Positions 47,560-56,146 of a stretch of DNA of 64,000 nucleotides are shown piece after piece (within the stretch, counting starts at the first letter, position 1; each line of letters starts with the position of its first letter). Location of the stretch: contig NZ_BJMN01000011.1 in the NCBI RefSeq assembly GCF_006539185.1, forward strand, positions 303,883-367,882. The letters run 5' to 3'. This DNA comes from Streptomyces gardneri. GTDB taxonomy: Bacteria > Actinomycetota > Actinomycetes > Streptomycetales > Streptomycetaceae. Position numbers and translations under genes: made by a program. The notes beneath the pieces were generated by a model. The model saw only the letters and a list, made by a program, of their open reading frames with translations, was not told the origin of the DNA and did no database searches.

Positions 47560-48684
47560 ATGATCACCCGGGTGAACACGTCGACATCGCCGTCCGGAGC
47601 GGAGACCGCGGAGGGGGTGCCCGTCCGTCTGGGGGCTCTCGTCCCGCTGTCGCGGCCCGGGTGGGTCGGGGCGGGGCGGCATCTGCTCGCGGGGCTCGAG
47701 CTGGCCGTCCGTGAGGTCAACGACAGCGGTGGGATCGGCGGCAGGCCGCTGGAGTTGGTGGTCCGGGACACCGCGGCCGATCCCGAGCGGGCCGCCGCGG
47801 CCGTCGACGAACTGGCCGGTCTCGGCGTGGCCGCCGTGGTGGGCGAGTACCACAGCGTCGTCGCCCGCGCCGTCGCCGCCAGGGCCGACGCCCTCGGCGT
47901 GCCGTACCTCTGCTCGTCCGCCGTGCTCGACGCGCTCACCGAGGAGCCGACGGAGTGGGTCGCGCGGCTGGCGCCGGCCCAGTCCCACGGCTGGCGGACC
48001 TACGCTGACTTCCTCCTCGGCGCGGGCCGGCGGCGGATCGCCGTGGTGACCCAGCCGAGCGTCTACTGGGCGACGGGGACCCGCGTCCTGCGGGACCACG
48101 TCGCTCCCCACGGCGGCAGCGTCGTCGAACTCGACGCGAACGGGCTCACTCCCGAGGCCCTGTGCGACGCCCTCGTCGACCACGGCGCGACGGCGCTCCT
48201 CCTGCTGGTCGGCCATGCGGAGCCCGCGGTGCCGATCGTGCGGGCCGTCCGGAGCGACCCGCGACTCGCGGAGCTCCTCATCGGCGCTCCGGCGGGACAG
48301 CCGGAGTTCGCGGAGTGGGCCGAACTGCTGGGCCGGGACGGCGCCGGGATCCCCTTCCTGCGCTACCTGCCCGAACGCCCCGGTCCGCTCGGCGAACACG
48401 TGGGGAAGGAGCTCGGCGAGCGGCTGGGCGAAGAGCCCTCCTTCGTCGCCTTCGAGGGCTGGGACACCGTCACGGTCCTCGCCGAGGCGCTCCGCGCCCA
48501 CGGCACGGACCGGTCGGCCGTCGCCGGCGCGTGGCCGCACCTGGCGGTCGAGGGCACCCGAGGGCCGATCCGCTTCTCCCGCACCCCGGGCATCGGCGTG
48601 TGGCAGTGGACGTGGCCCCCGGTCCAGGTGGCCGACCGGGACCCGGCGGACCCCGATCGCTTCCGGATCCTCCGCACCGGCTGA
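47560..48684 (+). CDS. Branched-chain amino acid/urea-type binding protein fold without signal peptide
   Basis: 374 residues from ATG 47560. The fold is that of type-I periplasmic binding proteins (LivJ/UrtA/AmiC): VRLGALVPLSRPGWVGAGRH, GLELAVREVNDSGGIGGRPL, ELVVRDTAADPERAAAAVDE and FVAFEGWDTVTVLAEALRAH. Unlike transport binding proteins it has no signal peptide or lipobox; the first 20 residues (MITRVNTSTSPSGAETAEGV) are hydrophilic. No permease or ATPase genes are near. It may therefore act inside the cell as a ligand sensor, like AmiC, or belong to a transporter that exports it by another route. An upstream start giving a signal peptide was looked for and not found. Confidence 0.75.
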   Translation: MITRVNTSTSPSGAETAEGVPVRLGALVPLSRPGWVGAGRHLLAGLELAVREVNDSGGIGGRPLELVVRDTAADPERAAAAVDELAGLGVAAVVGEYHSVVARAVAARADALGVPYLCSSAVLDALTEEPTEWVARLAPAQSHGWRTYADFLLGAGRRRIAVVTQPSVYWATGTRVLRDHVAPHGGSVVELDANGLTPEALCDALVDHGATALLLLVGHAEPAVPIVRAVRSDPRLAELLIGAPAGQPEFAEWAELLGRDGAGIPFLRYLPERPGPLGEHVGKELGERLGEEPSFVAFEGWDTVTVLAEALRAHGTDRSAVAGAWPHLAVEGTRGPIRFSRTPGIGVWQWTWPPVQVADRDPADPDRFRILRTG

Positions 48685-48738
48685 GCGGGCGCGGCGTCCG
48701 AAGCCGTTCGACGCGGCCCCTGGGCCTGCGGACGCGGG

Positions 48739-48808
48739 GCGATGTGCCCCCGGCCCGCGGGTGCGAAGCGATGTGCCCTCCGGCCCGTGGGTGCGGAGGG
48801 CACATCGC
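48739..48808. terminator. 15-bp perfect stem with a duplicated arm, between convergent genes
   Basis: GCGATGTGCCCTCCG (48768-48782) pairs perfectly with CGGAGGGCACATCGC (48794-48808) around an 11-base loop. The left arm plus loop is preceded by a near-copy at 48739-48765, so the element carries a 28-29 base tandem duplication. It lies between the binding-protein gene and the TPR gene and can end both. Confidence 0.75.
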
Positions 48809-48852
48809 ATCAGAGCTCGCGGAACGTCACCTTGGCGTTATCGTCGGCGATT

Positions 48853-49641
48853 TCAGGTCACCGTGCGAGGTGTCAGCTGAGCCGACAGCCAGGTCGGTAC
48901 GCCGCCGAGGAGGCGGAAGAGGCGTCTCGCCTCCGCGCGCAGCCGGCCCGCCTCCGGCTCCGTCTCCGTGTCGGCGAGGGCGGTGAGGGCCGGGGCCGTG
49001 CCGACCAGGTAGCCCAACTCCTCGCGGATCCGCAGCGATTCCGCGAATCCGTGCCGTGCCTCCGCCAACTCGCCTTCGCGTAAGGCGAGTCCGGCGAGAT
49101 GGCGCCAGGTGGAGGAGAGGAGCAGCGAGTCCCCCTGGTCCACCGCCCCCGCGTGCGCCCTGCTGTACGCGGCGCGGGCCGCCTGTGGGGAGTCGCCGAG
49201 GTTCTGCGCGATGAGACCGCGCCGGAAGTCCAGCAGGGGTCGTCCTCCGGCCGAGGGCCCGATGAGGGCCGCTGCCCGGCCCAGGGCCATCCGGGCCTCG
49301 TCGGCCCGGTCGCGTACCCCGAGAAGCGTGGACGCGTAGGCGAGATAGCCGCGTTCGCAGGCCGCGGCCCCGCGCTCCTCGTCGGTGCGGGCGACCGCTT
49401 CGGCCGCCCGGAGCGCCTCCTCGGCGTCGGCCCAGCCCTGTTCGGTGTAGAGGCAGCGCTCGATCAGCAGGGCCGCCCGTTCGAGCGCGGCGGCCGGTTC
49501 GGTCGCGTACGGAGCGAGCAGTGCCGCCGCGTCCGTCCAACAACCTCGGGAGCGGAGCCGCCATATGGCGGTCTCCACGGGAGTCTCCTTGCCGTAGGCG
49601 AGGGACGGATCTTCGCCACCCCTTGATTCGGAACCAGACAT
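48853..49641 (-). CDS. Tetratricopeptide-like helical repeat protein
   Basis: 262 residues from ATG 49641; the frame continues 23 codons upstream without better signals. All-helical, with repeated Ala-rich helix pairs such as ERAALLIERCLYTEQGWADA, ACERGYLAYASTLLGVRDRA, ARAAYSRAHAGAVDQGDSLL and WRHLAGLALREGELAEARHG; the GELAEARHGFAESLRIREEL piece is a typical TPR. TPR proteins bind other proteins; the partner is not known. It is 212 bases beyond nothing that suggests an operon, the PucR gene upstream being separated by a terminator. Confidence 0.78.
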   Translation of the reverse strand: MSGSESRGGEDPSLAYGKETPVETAIWRLRSRGCWTDAAALLAPYATEPAAALERAALLIERCLYTEQGWADAEEALRAAEAVARTDEERGAAACERGYLAYASTLLGVRDRADEARMALGRAAALIGPSAGGRPLLDFRRGLIAQNLGDSPQAARAAYSRAHAGAVDQGDSLLLSSTWRHLAGLALREGELAEARHGFAESLRIREELGYLVGTAPALTALADTETEPEAGRLRAEARRLFRLLGGVPTWLSAQLTPRTVT

Positions 49642-49971
49642 GGCGGTATCCGCCACATTGCCCTCCCCGAGCGCGCCATTGAGCTGTTGAGTAGACCCGC
49701 ATCTCAGCACGAATGCAGCACCTGGCCAAGGGGTCAGGTGAAAGAATTCACAAGAGTCCGGCGGGTGCGGAGGCCACCCTCCGGGCAGTGGCCGACAGCC
49801 CGTCAGATCGCCGTCGGGCCCGGGATCAGGCCGTGGCGGGGCCCGTCGGCAACTCCGGCCGACAGGCCGCCACCAGCCCGGATGTCACTCCCCTGGACTC
49901 CACCGAAAGAGTGAATCCGGGCACGGCGGACACCCCCGATCCGTGCCCGATTCCTTCCGGTCCGTCCCCGA
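49642..49971. other. 330-base gap between TPR gene and PucR gene
   Basis: No credible gene. A 108-codon open frame on the plus strand (49713-50039) overlaps the PucR 3' end and has shadow-like composition. The gap holds the TPR promoter and the PucR terminator listed separately. Confidence 0.6.
49918..49949 (-). terminator. Terminator candidate of the PucR gene
   Basis: CGGGCACGG (49918-49926) and CCGTGCCCG (49941-49949) form a perfect 9-bp stem with a 14-base loop, 23 bases after the PucR stop on the minus strand. Confidence 0.6.
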
Positions 49972-51669
49972 TCAGCTCATCCGGAGCGCCAGGAAGAAGT
50001 CGAGCTTGTCCTCCAGACGGGAGAGGTCGCGGCCCGTGAGCTGCTCGATCCGGCCCACCCGGTAGCGCAGCGTGTTCACGTGCAGGTGCAGCCGAGTGGC
50101 GCAGCGCGTCCATGAGCCGTCGCAGTCGAGGAACGCCTCCAGGGTCGGGATGAGCTCCGCGCGGTGGCGCCGGTCGTAGTCGCGCAGCGGGTCGAGCAGC
50201 CGGGCCGTGAAGGCGCGGCGGACGTCGTCCGGGACGAACGGCAGCAGCAGGACGTGCGAGGCCAGCTCGTGGTGGCCCGCGGCGCAGACCCGGCCCGGAC
50301 GGGCCGCGGCGACCCGGCGGGCGTGCCGGGCCTCCTCCAGGGCCCCGCGCAGGCCCTCCGCCGAGTGCACGGCCGCGCTGACGCCGAGCGTGAGCCGCCC
50401 GTCGTCCGCGAGGCCGGAGGAGAGCGGGGCGCGTACGGCGGCGAGCAGGGCGTCCGCGTGGAGCCCGAGCGCCGTCGCCTGGCCCTCGTCCTCGCTGTCC
50501 GGCAGCGGCGCGGAGGCCAGCGGGACCAGCGCGATCGCCTCGTCGCCGCTGTGCGCGACGGCGATCCGGTCCGCGGACTCGGCCCCGACGGTCGCCGGGT
50601 CGACGAGGATCTCCTCCAGGAGTGCCTGGGCGACCGGGCCGCCGTCCACGGGCGTGCCCTGGCCGGCTTCCTGCTCCCAGTCGACGCGGGCCACGACGAC
50701 CTGCCAGTGCGGGGCCGTGCCGAGCCCGGGCAGCAGCACCGGGGCCGCGACCCGCAGGCGGGCCGCGATCTCGGCGGGCGCGGCGCCCGTCTGCACCAGC
50801 TCCAGGACCTCCTGGGCGAGCCGGCGGCGTACCGTACGGGCCGCGTCGCGCCGGTCGCGCTCGACGGCGATCAGCTGGGTGACGCCCTGGAGCAGGTCCA
50901 GGCGCGCGGCGGGCCAGTCCCCGGCGTCCGCCTCGACGGCGAGCAGCCAGTCCGACAGGACCGTCTCGCGCACGTCACGGGAGGCGGGGGCGGGGCCCCG
51001 CCCGGTGTTCCGGATCGGGAACAGCGAGTACGTGACTCCGGCGAGGCTCAGCCGGTGCGGGCCGCGCCGCCCGGTCCGGGTCGCGGCCAGGTGCTCGCCC
51101 GCCAGGGTCGCCGCGAGGCCGCTCTCGAGGGGCTCGCCGGCGCCCGCGATCTGGCGCCCGGTGGGGGAGAGGACCCAGGCCCGCAGGTCCAGGTCGGAGC
51201 CGAGCAGGTCGAGGACGACCTCGGGGCCGCCGCCCGCGGGGCCGGAGGTCATGAGCCGCCGGTGCCGGTCGACGACGGCCGCCAGGTCGCCCGCCCGCTC
51301 GCCGGAGACCTGTCGAACAACATGCTCGGTGATCGTCGCGAACGCAACGGATTCGTTCACCGCGAAGAGCGGCAGCCGATGGCGTGAACACGCCTGTACG
51401 AGATCGTCGGGGATGTCGCCGAGCTCCGCCTCGCCCGCCGCCAGGGCGGCCACCCCGGCCGAGGCCAGGATCCGGACGAAGGGCTCCGCGTCGGACGGGT
51501 CCGCCCGCCAGGCGAGGCCGGTGAGCACCAGCTCGCCGCCGGAAAGGTACCGGCTGGGATCCTTGAGGTCCGTCGTCATCACGCCGCGGACCGTGCGGTC
51601 CAGCTCGTCCTCGCCGCCGAGCAGGCGCAGCCCCAGCGCGTCGTTCTCCAGCAGTGCGCGCAGCCGCAT
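49972..51669 (-). CDS. pucR: PucR family transcriptional regulator of purine catabolism
   Basis: 565 residues from ATG 51669; upstream in-frame codons are less suitable. PucR layout: N-terminal purine-catabolism regulatory domain (RLLGGEDELDRTVRGVMTTD, GGELVLTGLAWRADPSDAEP), a GAF-like/GGDEF-like central part (LGVSAAVHSAEGLRGALEEA), and the C-terminal PucR HTH (LIPTLEAFLDCDGSWTRCAT, LHLHVNTLRYRVGRIEQLTG). Divergent from the xanthine dehydrogenase genes, so it most likely controls them in response to purine or allantoin supply. Activator or repressor cannot be told. A 7-bp inverted repeat lies 42-60 bases upstream of its start. Confidence 0.87.
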   Translation of the reverse strand: MRLRALLENDALGLRLLGGEDELDRTVRGVMTTDLKDPSRYLSGGELVLTGLAWRADPSDAEPFVRILASAGVAALAAGEAELGDIPDDLVQACSRHRLPLFAVNESVAFATITEHVVRQVSGERAGDLAAVVDRHRRLMTSGPAGGGPEVVLDLLGSDLDLRAWVLSPTGRQIAGAGEPLESGLAATLAGEHLAATRTGRRGPHRLSLAGVTYSLFPIRNTGRGPAPASRDVRETVLSDWLLAVEADAGDWPAARLDLLQGVTQLIAVERDRRDAARTVRRRLAQEVLELVQTGAAPAEIAARLRVAAPVLLPGLGTAPHWQVVVARVDWEQEAGQGTPVDGGPVAQALLEEILVDPATVGAESADRIAVAHSGDEAIALVPLASAPLPDSEDEGQATALGLHADALLAAVRAPLSSGLADDGRLTLGVSAAVHSAEGLRGALEEARHARRVAAARPGRVCAAGHHELASHVLLLPFVPDDVRRAFTARLLDPLRDYDRRHRAELIPTLEAFLDCDGSWTRCATRLHLHVNTLRYRVGRIEQLTGRDLSRLEDKLDFFLALRMS

Positions 51670-51710
51670 CGTGTCGCCGCCGTTCCTTCGAGTGGGTGTC
51701 GCGTTGTCGA

Positions 51711-51729
51711 CGGTGGCGTGGTGCCACCG
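51711..51729. promoter_or_regulatory. Inverted repeat in the pucR-xdh divergent region
   Basis: CGGTGGC (51711-51717) and GCCACCG (51723-51729) are perfect inverted copies with a 5-base spacer, close to the pucR start. The 298-base region 51670-51967 also holds TGTG/CACA half-sites around 51853-51868. A PucR operator is possible; the true site is unknown. Confidence 0.35.
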
Positions 51730-51967
51730 TTTCCAGGGGAAAACAGAGAGGTTCCCGTTTCCCACCTTTCGTTCGAATCTACAAGACGACGACGGGAGCC
51801 AGCCAACTCCTTCATGTTTTCGGTGACTGCACCCGGGCGAAGGTGGGCTTGTGTACTAGGCCACACACCGCGTTAACACCACATGAACATGAAGTCGAGG
51901 GCCGGCCGTCCCCCCGGGCCCACTCCGTTCGACCCCCGATCACCAGAATCACTAGAAGAGAGCCACC

Positions 51968-52858
51968 ATGGACTTCCTTCGCCCCGCCAGCTGGGAGGAG
52001 GCGCTCGCCGCCAAGGCCGAGCACCCCACGGCCGTGCCCATTGCGGGTGGCACCGACATCATGGTCGAGATCAACTTCGACCACCGGCGCCCCGAGTACC
52101 TCCTGGACCTGAACCGTATCGAGCTGCTGCGCGAGTGGGAGGTCGGGGAGGAGAACGTCCGCCTCGGCGCGTCCGTTCCGTACACCCAGATCATGGAGAA
52201 CCTGCGGACCGAGCTTCCGGGTCTGGCGCTCGCCTCCCACACGGTCGCCTCCCCGCAGATCCGCAACCGCGGCGGCGTCGGGGGCAACCTCGGCACCGCC
52301 TCGCCCGCCGGCGACGCCCACCCGGCCCTGCTCGCCGCGGGCGCCGAGGTCGAGGTCGAGTCGGTCCGCGGCAGCCGGTTCATCCCGATCGACGAGTTCT
52401 ACACGGGCGTGAAGCGCAACGCGCTCCAGCCCGACGAGCTCATCAAGACCGTCCACATCAAGAAGGCGGACGGCCCCCAGCAGTACTCCAAGGTCGGCAC
52501 CCGCAACGCGATGGTCATCGCCGTCTGCGCCTTCGGCCTGGCCCTGCACCCGGAGACCCGGACGGTGCGCACCGGCATCGGCTCCGCCGCGCCGACCCCG
52601 ATCCGTGCCAAGGAGGCCGAGGCCTTCCTGAACGCGGCTCTGGAGGAAGGCGGCTTCTGGGACAACGGCAAGATCATCACCCCGTCGGTCGCCAAGCAGT
52701 TCGCCGATCTCTGCTCGGCCGCCGCCAACCCGATCGACGACGTCCGAGGCACCGCCAAGTACCGGCGCCACGCCGTCGGCATCATGGCCCGCCGCCAGCT
52801 CGGCTGGACCTGGGAGCAGTACCGCGGAAGCGGCCGCACGCTTGAGGGAGCTGCATAA
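51968..52858 (+). CDS. xdhB: Xanthine dehydrogenase FAD-binding subunit
   Basis: 296 residues, ATG 51968. FAD-site motifs of the molybdenum hydroxylase medium subunit: PTAVPIAGGTDIMVEINFDH at the start, ALASHTVASPQIRNRGGVGG with GNLGTASPAGDAHPALLAAG, then FYTGVKRNALQPDELI. It passes electrons from the molybdenum centre through FeS clusters to NAD+. Gene order FAD, FeS, Mo with 2-base spacers matches the three-subunit xanthine dehydrogenases of actinobacteria and forms one operon. Confidence 0.92.
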   Translation: MDFLRPASWEEALAAKAEHPTAVPIAGGTDIMVEINFDHRRPEYLLDLNRIELLREWEVGEENVRLGASVPYTQIMENLRTELPGLALASHTVASPQIRNRGGVGGNLGTASPAGDAHPALLAAGAEVEVESVRGSRFIPIDEFYTGVKRNALQPDELIKTVHIKKADGPQQYSKVGTRNAMVIAVCAFGLALHPETRTVRTGIGSAAPTPIRAKEAEAFLNAALEEGGFWDNGKIITPSVAKQFADLCSAAANPIDDVRGTAKYRRHAVGIMARRQLGWTWEQYRGSGRTLEGAA

Positions 52859-52860
52859 CC

Positions 52861-53457
52861 ATGCGCGTCAATTTCACGGTCAACGGCCGTCCCCAGGAAG
52901 CCGACGACGTCTGGGAGGGCGAGTCCCTCCTCTACGTCCTGCGTGAGCGGATGGGCCTCCCCGGCTCCAAGAACGCCTGTGAGCAGGGCGAGTGCGGTTC
53001 CTGCACCGTCCGCCTCGACGGCGTGCCGGTCTGTTCCTGCCTCGTCGCCGCCGGCCAGGTCGAGGGCCGCGAGGTCGTCACGGTCGAGGGCCTCGCCGAG
53101 TTCGCCAAGGACCGTGCGGAGCACGCCGGTTGCGCCGCCGGCACCTGCGGCACCTCGCTCGACGCCGCCAAGAAGTGGGAAGCGAAGCCCGGTCAGGACT
53201 CGCAGACCGGCGAGGGTGTCGAACTCTCCCCGATCCAGCAGGCGTTCATCGACGCCGGCGCCGTCCAGTGCGGCTTCTGCACCCCCGGTCTGCTGGTCGC
53301 GGCCGACGAGATGCTGGAGCGCAACCCGTCCCCTACGGACGCGGACATCCGCGAGGCGCTCTCCGGCAACCTCTGCCGCTGCACCGGTTACGAGAAGATC
53401 CTCGACGCGGTCCGCCTCGCGGCCGCTCGCCAGGAGCGTCAGGGAGAGGCGGTCTGA
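52861..53457 (+). CDS. xdhC: Xanthine dehydrogenase 2Fe-2S subunit with inserted cysteine pair
   Basis: 198 residues; the usual size is about 160. First plant-type cluster: CEQGECGSCTVRLDGVPVCS. Second cluster: CGFCTPG and NLCRCTGYEKILDAV. Between VEGLAEFAKDR and LSPIQQAFIDAGAVQ lies an insertion of about 35 residues, HAGCAAGTCGTSLDAAKKWE and following, with two extra cysteines (CAAGTC). It carries electrons between the molybdenum and FAD subunits. The symbol follows the E. coli FeS-subunit usage and should not be confused with the maturation factor encoded at 57661. Confidence 0.9.
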   Translation: MRVNFTVNGRPQEADDVWEGESLLYVLRERMGLPGSKNACEQGECGSCTVRLDGVPVCSCLVAAGQVEGREVVTVEGLAEFAKDRAEHAGCAAGTCGTSLDAAKKWEAKPGQDSQTGEGVELSPIQQAFIDAGAVQCGFCTPGLLVAADEMLERNPSPTDADIREALSGNLCRCTGYEKILDAVRLAAARQERQGEAV

Positions 53458-53459
53458 TC

Positions 53460-55847
53460 ATGGCTGGCACCACCACGGGTATCCCCCGCGACGTCACCCA
53501 GAACCACGTCAAGGGCGGCATCGGCGAGTCCACCCTCCGCCCCGACGGCACGCTCAAGGTCACCGGCGAGTTCGCCTACTCCTCGGACATGTGGCACGAG
53601 GACATGCTGTGGGGCCAGATCCTGCGCTCCACCGTCGCGCACGCCGAGATCGTGTCCATCGACACCGCCGAGGCCCTCGCGATGGACGGCGTCTACGCCG
53701 TCCTGACCCACGAGGACCTGCCGGCCGCGAAGAACTACGGCATGGAGTTCCAGGACACCCCGGTCCTCGCCTACGGCAAGGTCCGTCACCACGGTGAGCC
53801 GGTCGTCCTCGTGGCCGCCGACCACCCGGAGACCGCCCGCCGCGCCGCCGCCAAGGTCGTCATCGAGTACCGGGAGCTCCCGGTCATCACGGACGAGGCC
53901 TCGGCCACCGCTCCGGACGCGATCCTGGTCCACGAGAACCGCGACGACCACCACTCCGGTCACGTCCCGCACCCGAACATCGTGCACCGCCAGCCGATCA
54001 TCCGCGGCAACGCCGACGAGGCCGCCAAGCGCGCCGACGTCATCGTCAAGGGCGAGTACACCTTCGGCATGCAGGACCAGGCCTTCCTCGGCCCCGAGTC
54101 CGGCCTCGCCGTACCGGCCGAGGACGGTGGCGTCGACCTGTACGTCGCCACCCAGTGGCTGCACTCGGACCTCAAGCAGATCGCCCCCTGCCTCGGCCTG
54201 CCCGAGGAGAAGGTCCGCATGACGATGGCCGGCGTCGGCGGCGCCTTCGGTGGGCGCGAGGACATCTCCATGCAGATCCTCGCCTCCATCCTCGCGCTGC
54301 GCACCGGCAAGCCGGTCAAGATGGTCTACAACCGGTACGAGTCCTTCTTCGGGCACGTCCACCGTCACCCGGCGAAGCTCTACTACGAGCACGGCGCCAC
54401 CAAGGACGGCAAGCTCACGCACATGAAGTGCAAGATCGTGCTCGACGGCGGCGCCTACGCGTCGTCCACGGCGTCGGTCGTCGGCAACGCCTCCTCCCTC
54501 TCGGTCGGCCCGTACGTCATCGAGGACGTCGAGATCGAGGCGATCGGCCTCTACACCAACAACCCGCCCTGCGGCGCCATGCGCGGCTTCGGCGCGGTCC
54601 AGGCCTGCTTCGCCTACGAGGCGCAGATGGACAAGCTCGCGGCCAAGCTGGGCATGGACCCGGTGGAGCTGCGCCAGCTCAACGCCATGGAGCAGGGCAC
54701 GATCATGCCGACCGGCCAGGTCGTCGACTCGCCGGCCCCGGTCGCCGAGCTGCTCCGTATCGTCAAGGCCCGCCCGATGCCGCCGGAGCGCCAGTGGGAG
54801 ACCGCCGGCGAGGGCGCGGACGTCCGCGCACTGCCGGGCGGCCTGTCCAACACCTCGCATGGCGAGGGTGTCGTGCGAGGCGTCGGCTACGCCGTCGGCA
54901 TCAAGAACGTCGGCTTCTCCGAGGGCTTCGACGACTACTCGACCGCCAAGATCCGCATCGAGGTCATCAACGGCGAGGCCGTCGCCACGGTCCACACCGC
55001 CATGGCGGAGGTCGGCCAGGGTGGTGTCACCATCCACGCGCAGATCGCCCGTACCGAGCTCGGCGTCCAGCAGGTCACCATCCACCCCGCCGACACACAG
55101 GTGGGCTCGGCCGGTTCGACCTCCGCGGGCCGCCAGACGTACATGACCGGCGGCGCCATCAAGAACTCCTGCGCGATCGTCCGCGAGAAGGTCCTGGAGA
55201 TCGGCCGGCGCAAGTTCGGCTCGTACCACCCGGCCTGGGCCAACGCCGAACTCCTCCTGGAGGGCGGCAAGGTCGTCACCGACGGCGGCGAGGCCCTCGC
55301 GACCATCGCGGACGTCCTCGAGGACCAGGCCGTGGAGGTCGAGGAGGAGTGGAGGCACCGTCCCACCCAGGCCTTCGACCTCGTCACCGGCCAGGGCGAC
55401 GGACACGTCCAGTACGCCTTCGCCGCGCACCGCGCGGTGGTGGAGGTCGACACCGAGCTCGGCCTGGTCAAGGTCATCGAACTGGCCTGCGCCCAGGACG
55501 TCGGCAAGGCGCTCAACCCGCTCTCCGTGATCGGCCAGATCCAGGGTGGCACCACCCAGGGCCTGGGCGTCGCGGTGATGGAGGAGATCATCGTCGACCC
55601 GAAGACCGCGAAGGTCAGGAACCCCTCCTTCACGGACTACCTGATCCCGACCATCCTCGACACGCCGACCATCCCGGTCGACTACCTCGAGCTGGCCGAC
55701 CCCAACGCGCCGTACGGCGTCCGGGGCATCGGCGAGGCCCCGACCCTCTCGTCCACCCCGGCCGTCCTCGCGGCGATCCGGGCGGCGACGGGCCTGGAGC
55801 TCAACAAGACGCCGGTCCGCCCCGAGGCGCTCACCGGCACCCTCTAG
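53460..55847 (+). CDS. xdhA: Xanthine dehydrogenase molybdopterin-binding subunit
   Basis: 795 residues from ATG 53460, two bases after the previous stop. Molybdenum hydroxylase motifs in order: GQILRSTVAHAEIVSIDTAE, DQAFLGPESGLAVPAEDGGV, GVGGAFGGREDISMQILASI, CGAMRGFGAVQACFAYEAQM, GSAGSTSAGRQTYMTGGAIK, and near the end GIGEAPTLSSTPAVLAAIRA with the base-catalyst Glu of GIGEAP. It hydroxylates hypoxanthine and xanthine to urate. The nearby NCS2 permease and PucR regulator support purine as substrate. Confidence 0.94.
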   Translation: MAGTTTGIPRDVTQNHVKGGIGESTLRPDGTLKVTGEFAYSSDMWHEDMLWGQILRSTVAHAEIVSIDTAEALAMDGVYAVLTHEDLPAAKNYGMEFQDTPVLAYGKVRHHGEPVVLVAADHPETARRAAAKVVIEYRELPVITDEASATAPDAILVHENRDDHHSGHVPHPNIVHRQPIIRGNADEAAKRADVIVKGEYTFGMQDQAFLGPESGLAVPAEDGGVDLYVATQWLHSDLKQIAPCLGLPEEKVRMTMAGVGGAFGGREDISMQILASILALRTGKPVKMVYNRYESFFGHVHRHPAKLYYEHGATKDGKLTHMKCKIVLDGGAYASSTASVVGNASSLSVGPYVIEDVEIEAIGLYTNNPPCGAMRGFGAVQACFAYEAQMDKLAAKLGMDPVELRQLNAMEQGTIMPTGQVVDSPAPVAELLRIVKARPMPPERQWETAGEGADVRALPGGLSNTSHGEGVVRGVGYAVGIKNVGFSEGFDDYSTAKIRIEVINGEAVATVHTAMAEVGQGGVTIHAQIARTELGVQQVTIHPADTQVGSAGSTSAGRQTYMTGGAIKNSCAIVREKVLEIGRRKFGSYHPAWANAELLLEGGKVVTDGGEALATIADVLEDQAVEVEEEWRHRPTQAFDLVTGQGDGHVQYAFAAHRAVVEVDTELGLVKVIELACAQDVGKALNPLSVIGQIQGGTTQGLGVAVMEEIIVDPKTAKVRNPSFTDYLIPTILDTPTIPVDYLELADPNAPYGVRGIGEAPTLSSTPAVLAAIRAATGLELNKTPVRPEALTGTL

Positions 55848-55926
55848 GACTCTCCGGGCGGTGCGTGCCTCCCAGGAACGTCACACTTCCACCGCCCGCA
55901 CCGCCCGGAGCAACCCCTCAGCACCA

Positions 55927-56007
55927 CCCCGCAGTACCCGCGTCACCCCGCAGTACCAGCGTCATCCCCGCAGTACCCGCGTCACCCCCCCCCGCAGTAC
56001 CAGCAGG
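55927..56007 (+). repeat. Intergenic 19-20 bp tandem repeat, four units
   Basis: Units begin at 55927, 55946, 55966 and about 55989, each CCCCGCAGTACC(C/A)GCGTCA-like; the third and fourth are separated by a run of nine C (55985-55993). They fill the space between xdhA and the purine permease gene (299 bases without other features). Confidence 0.9.
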
Positions 56008-56146
56008 ACCGATTCATCCCGTTCGCCTCGGGCCGTCCCCCGGGTCGTGCAGCCCACGCAGCATCCCAAATCCCGCAGCTTCAACCAGATCAGAATCCCT
56101 TCGAAGTCTGATGCGGGTGCCCCTTTGAACCTTGGGAGTAGGCCCC

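Noticed and set aside
44887..48684. Anti-phage defence island made of the NTPase-propeller, hypothetical and binding-protein genes
   Set aside because: No nuclease, reverse transcriptase, TIR, restriction or other effector is present, and the spacing shows no single operon.
49713..50039. 108-codon frame on the plus strand between the TPR and PucR genes
   Set aside because: No recognisable domain, low-complexity residues, and overlap with the 3' end of the PucR gene; likely chance.
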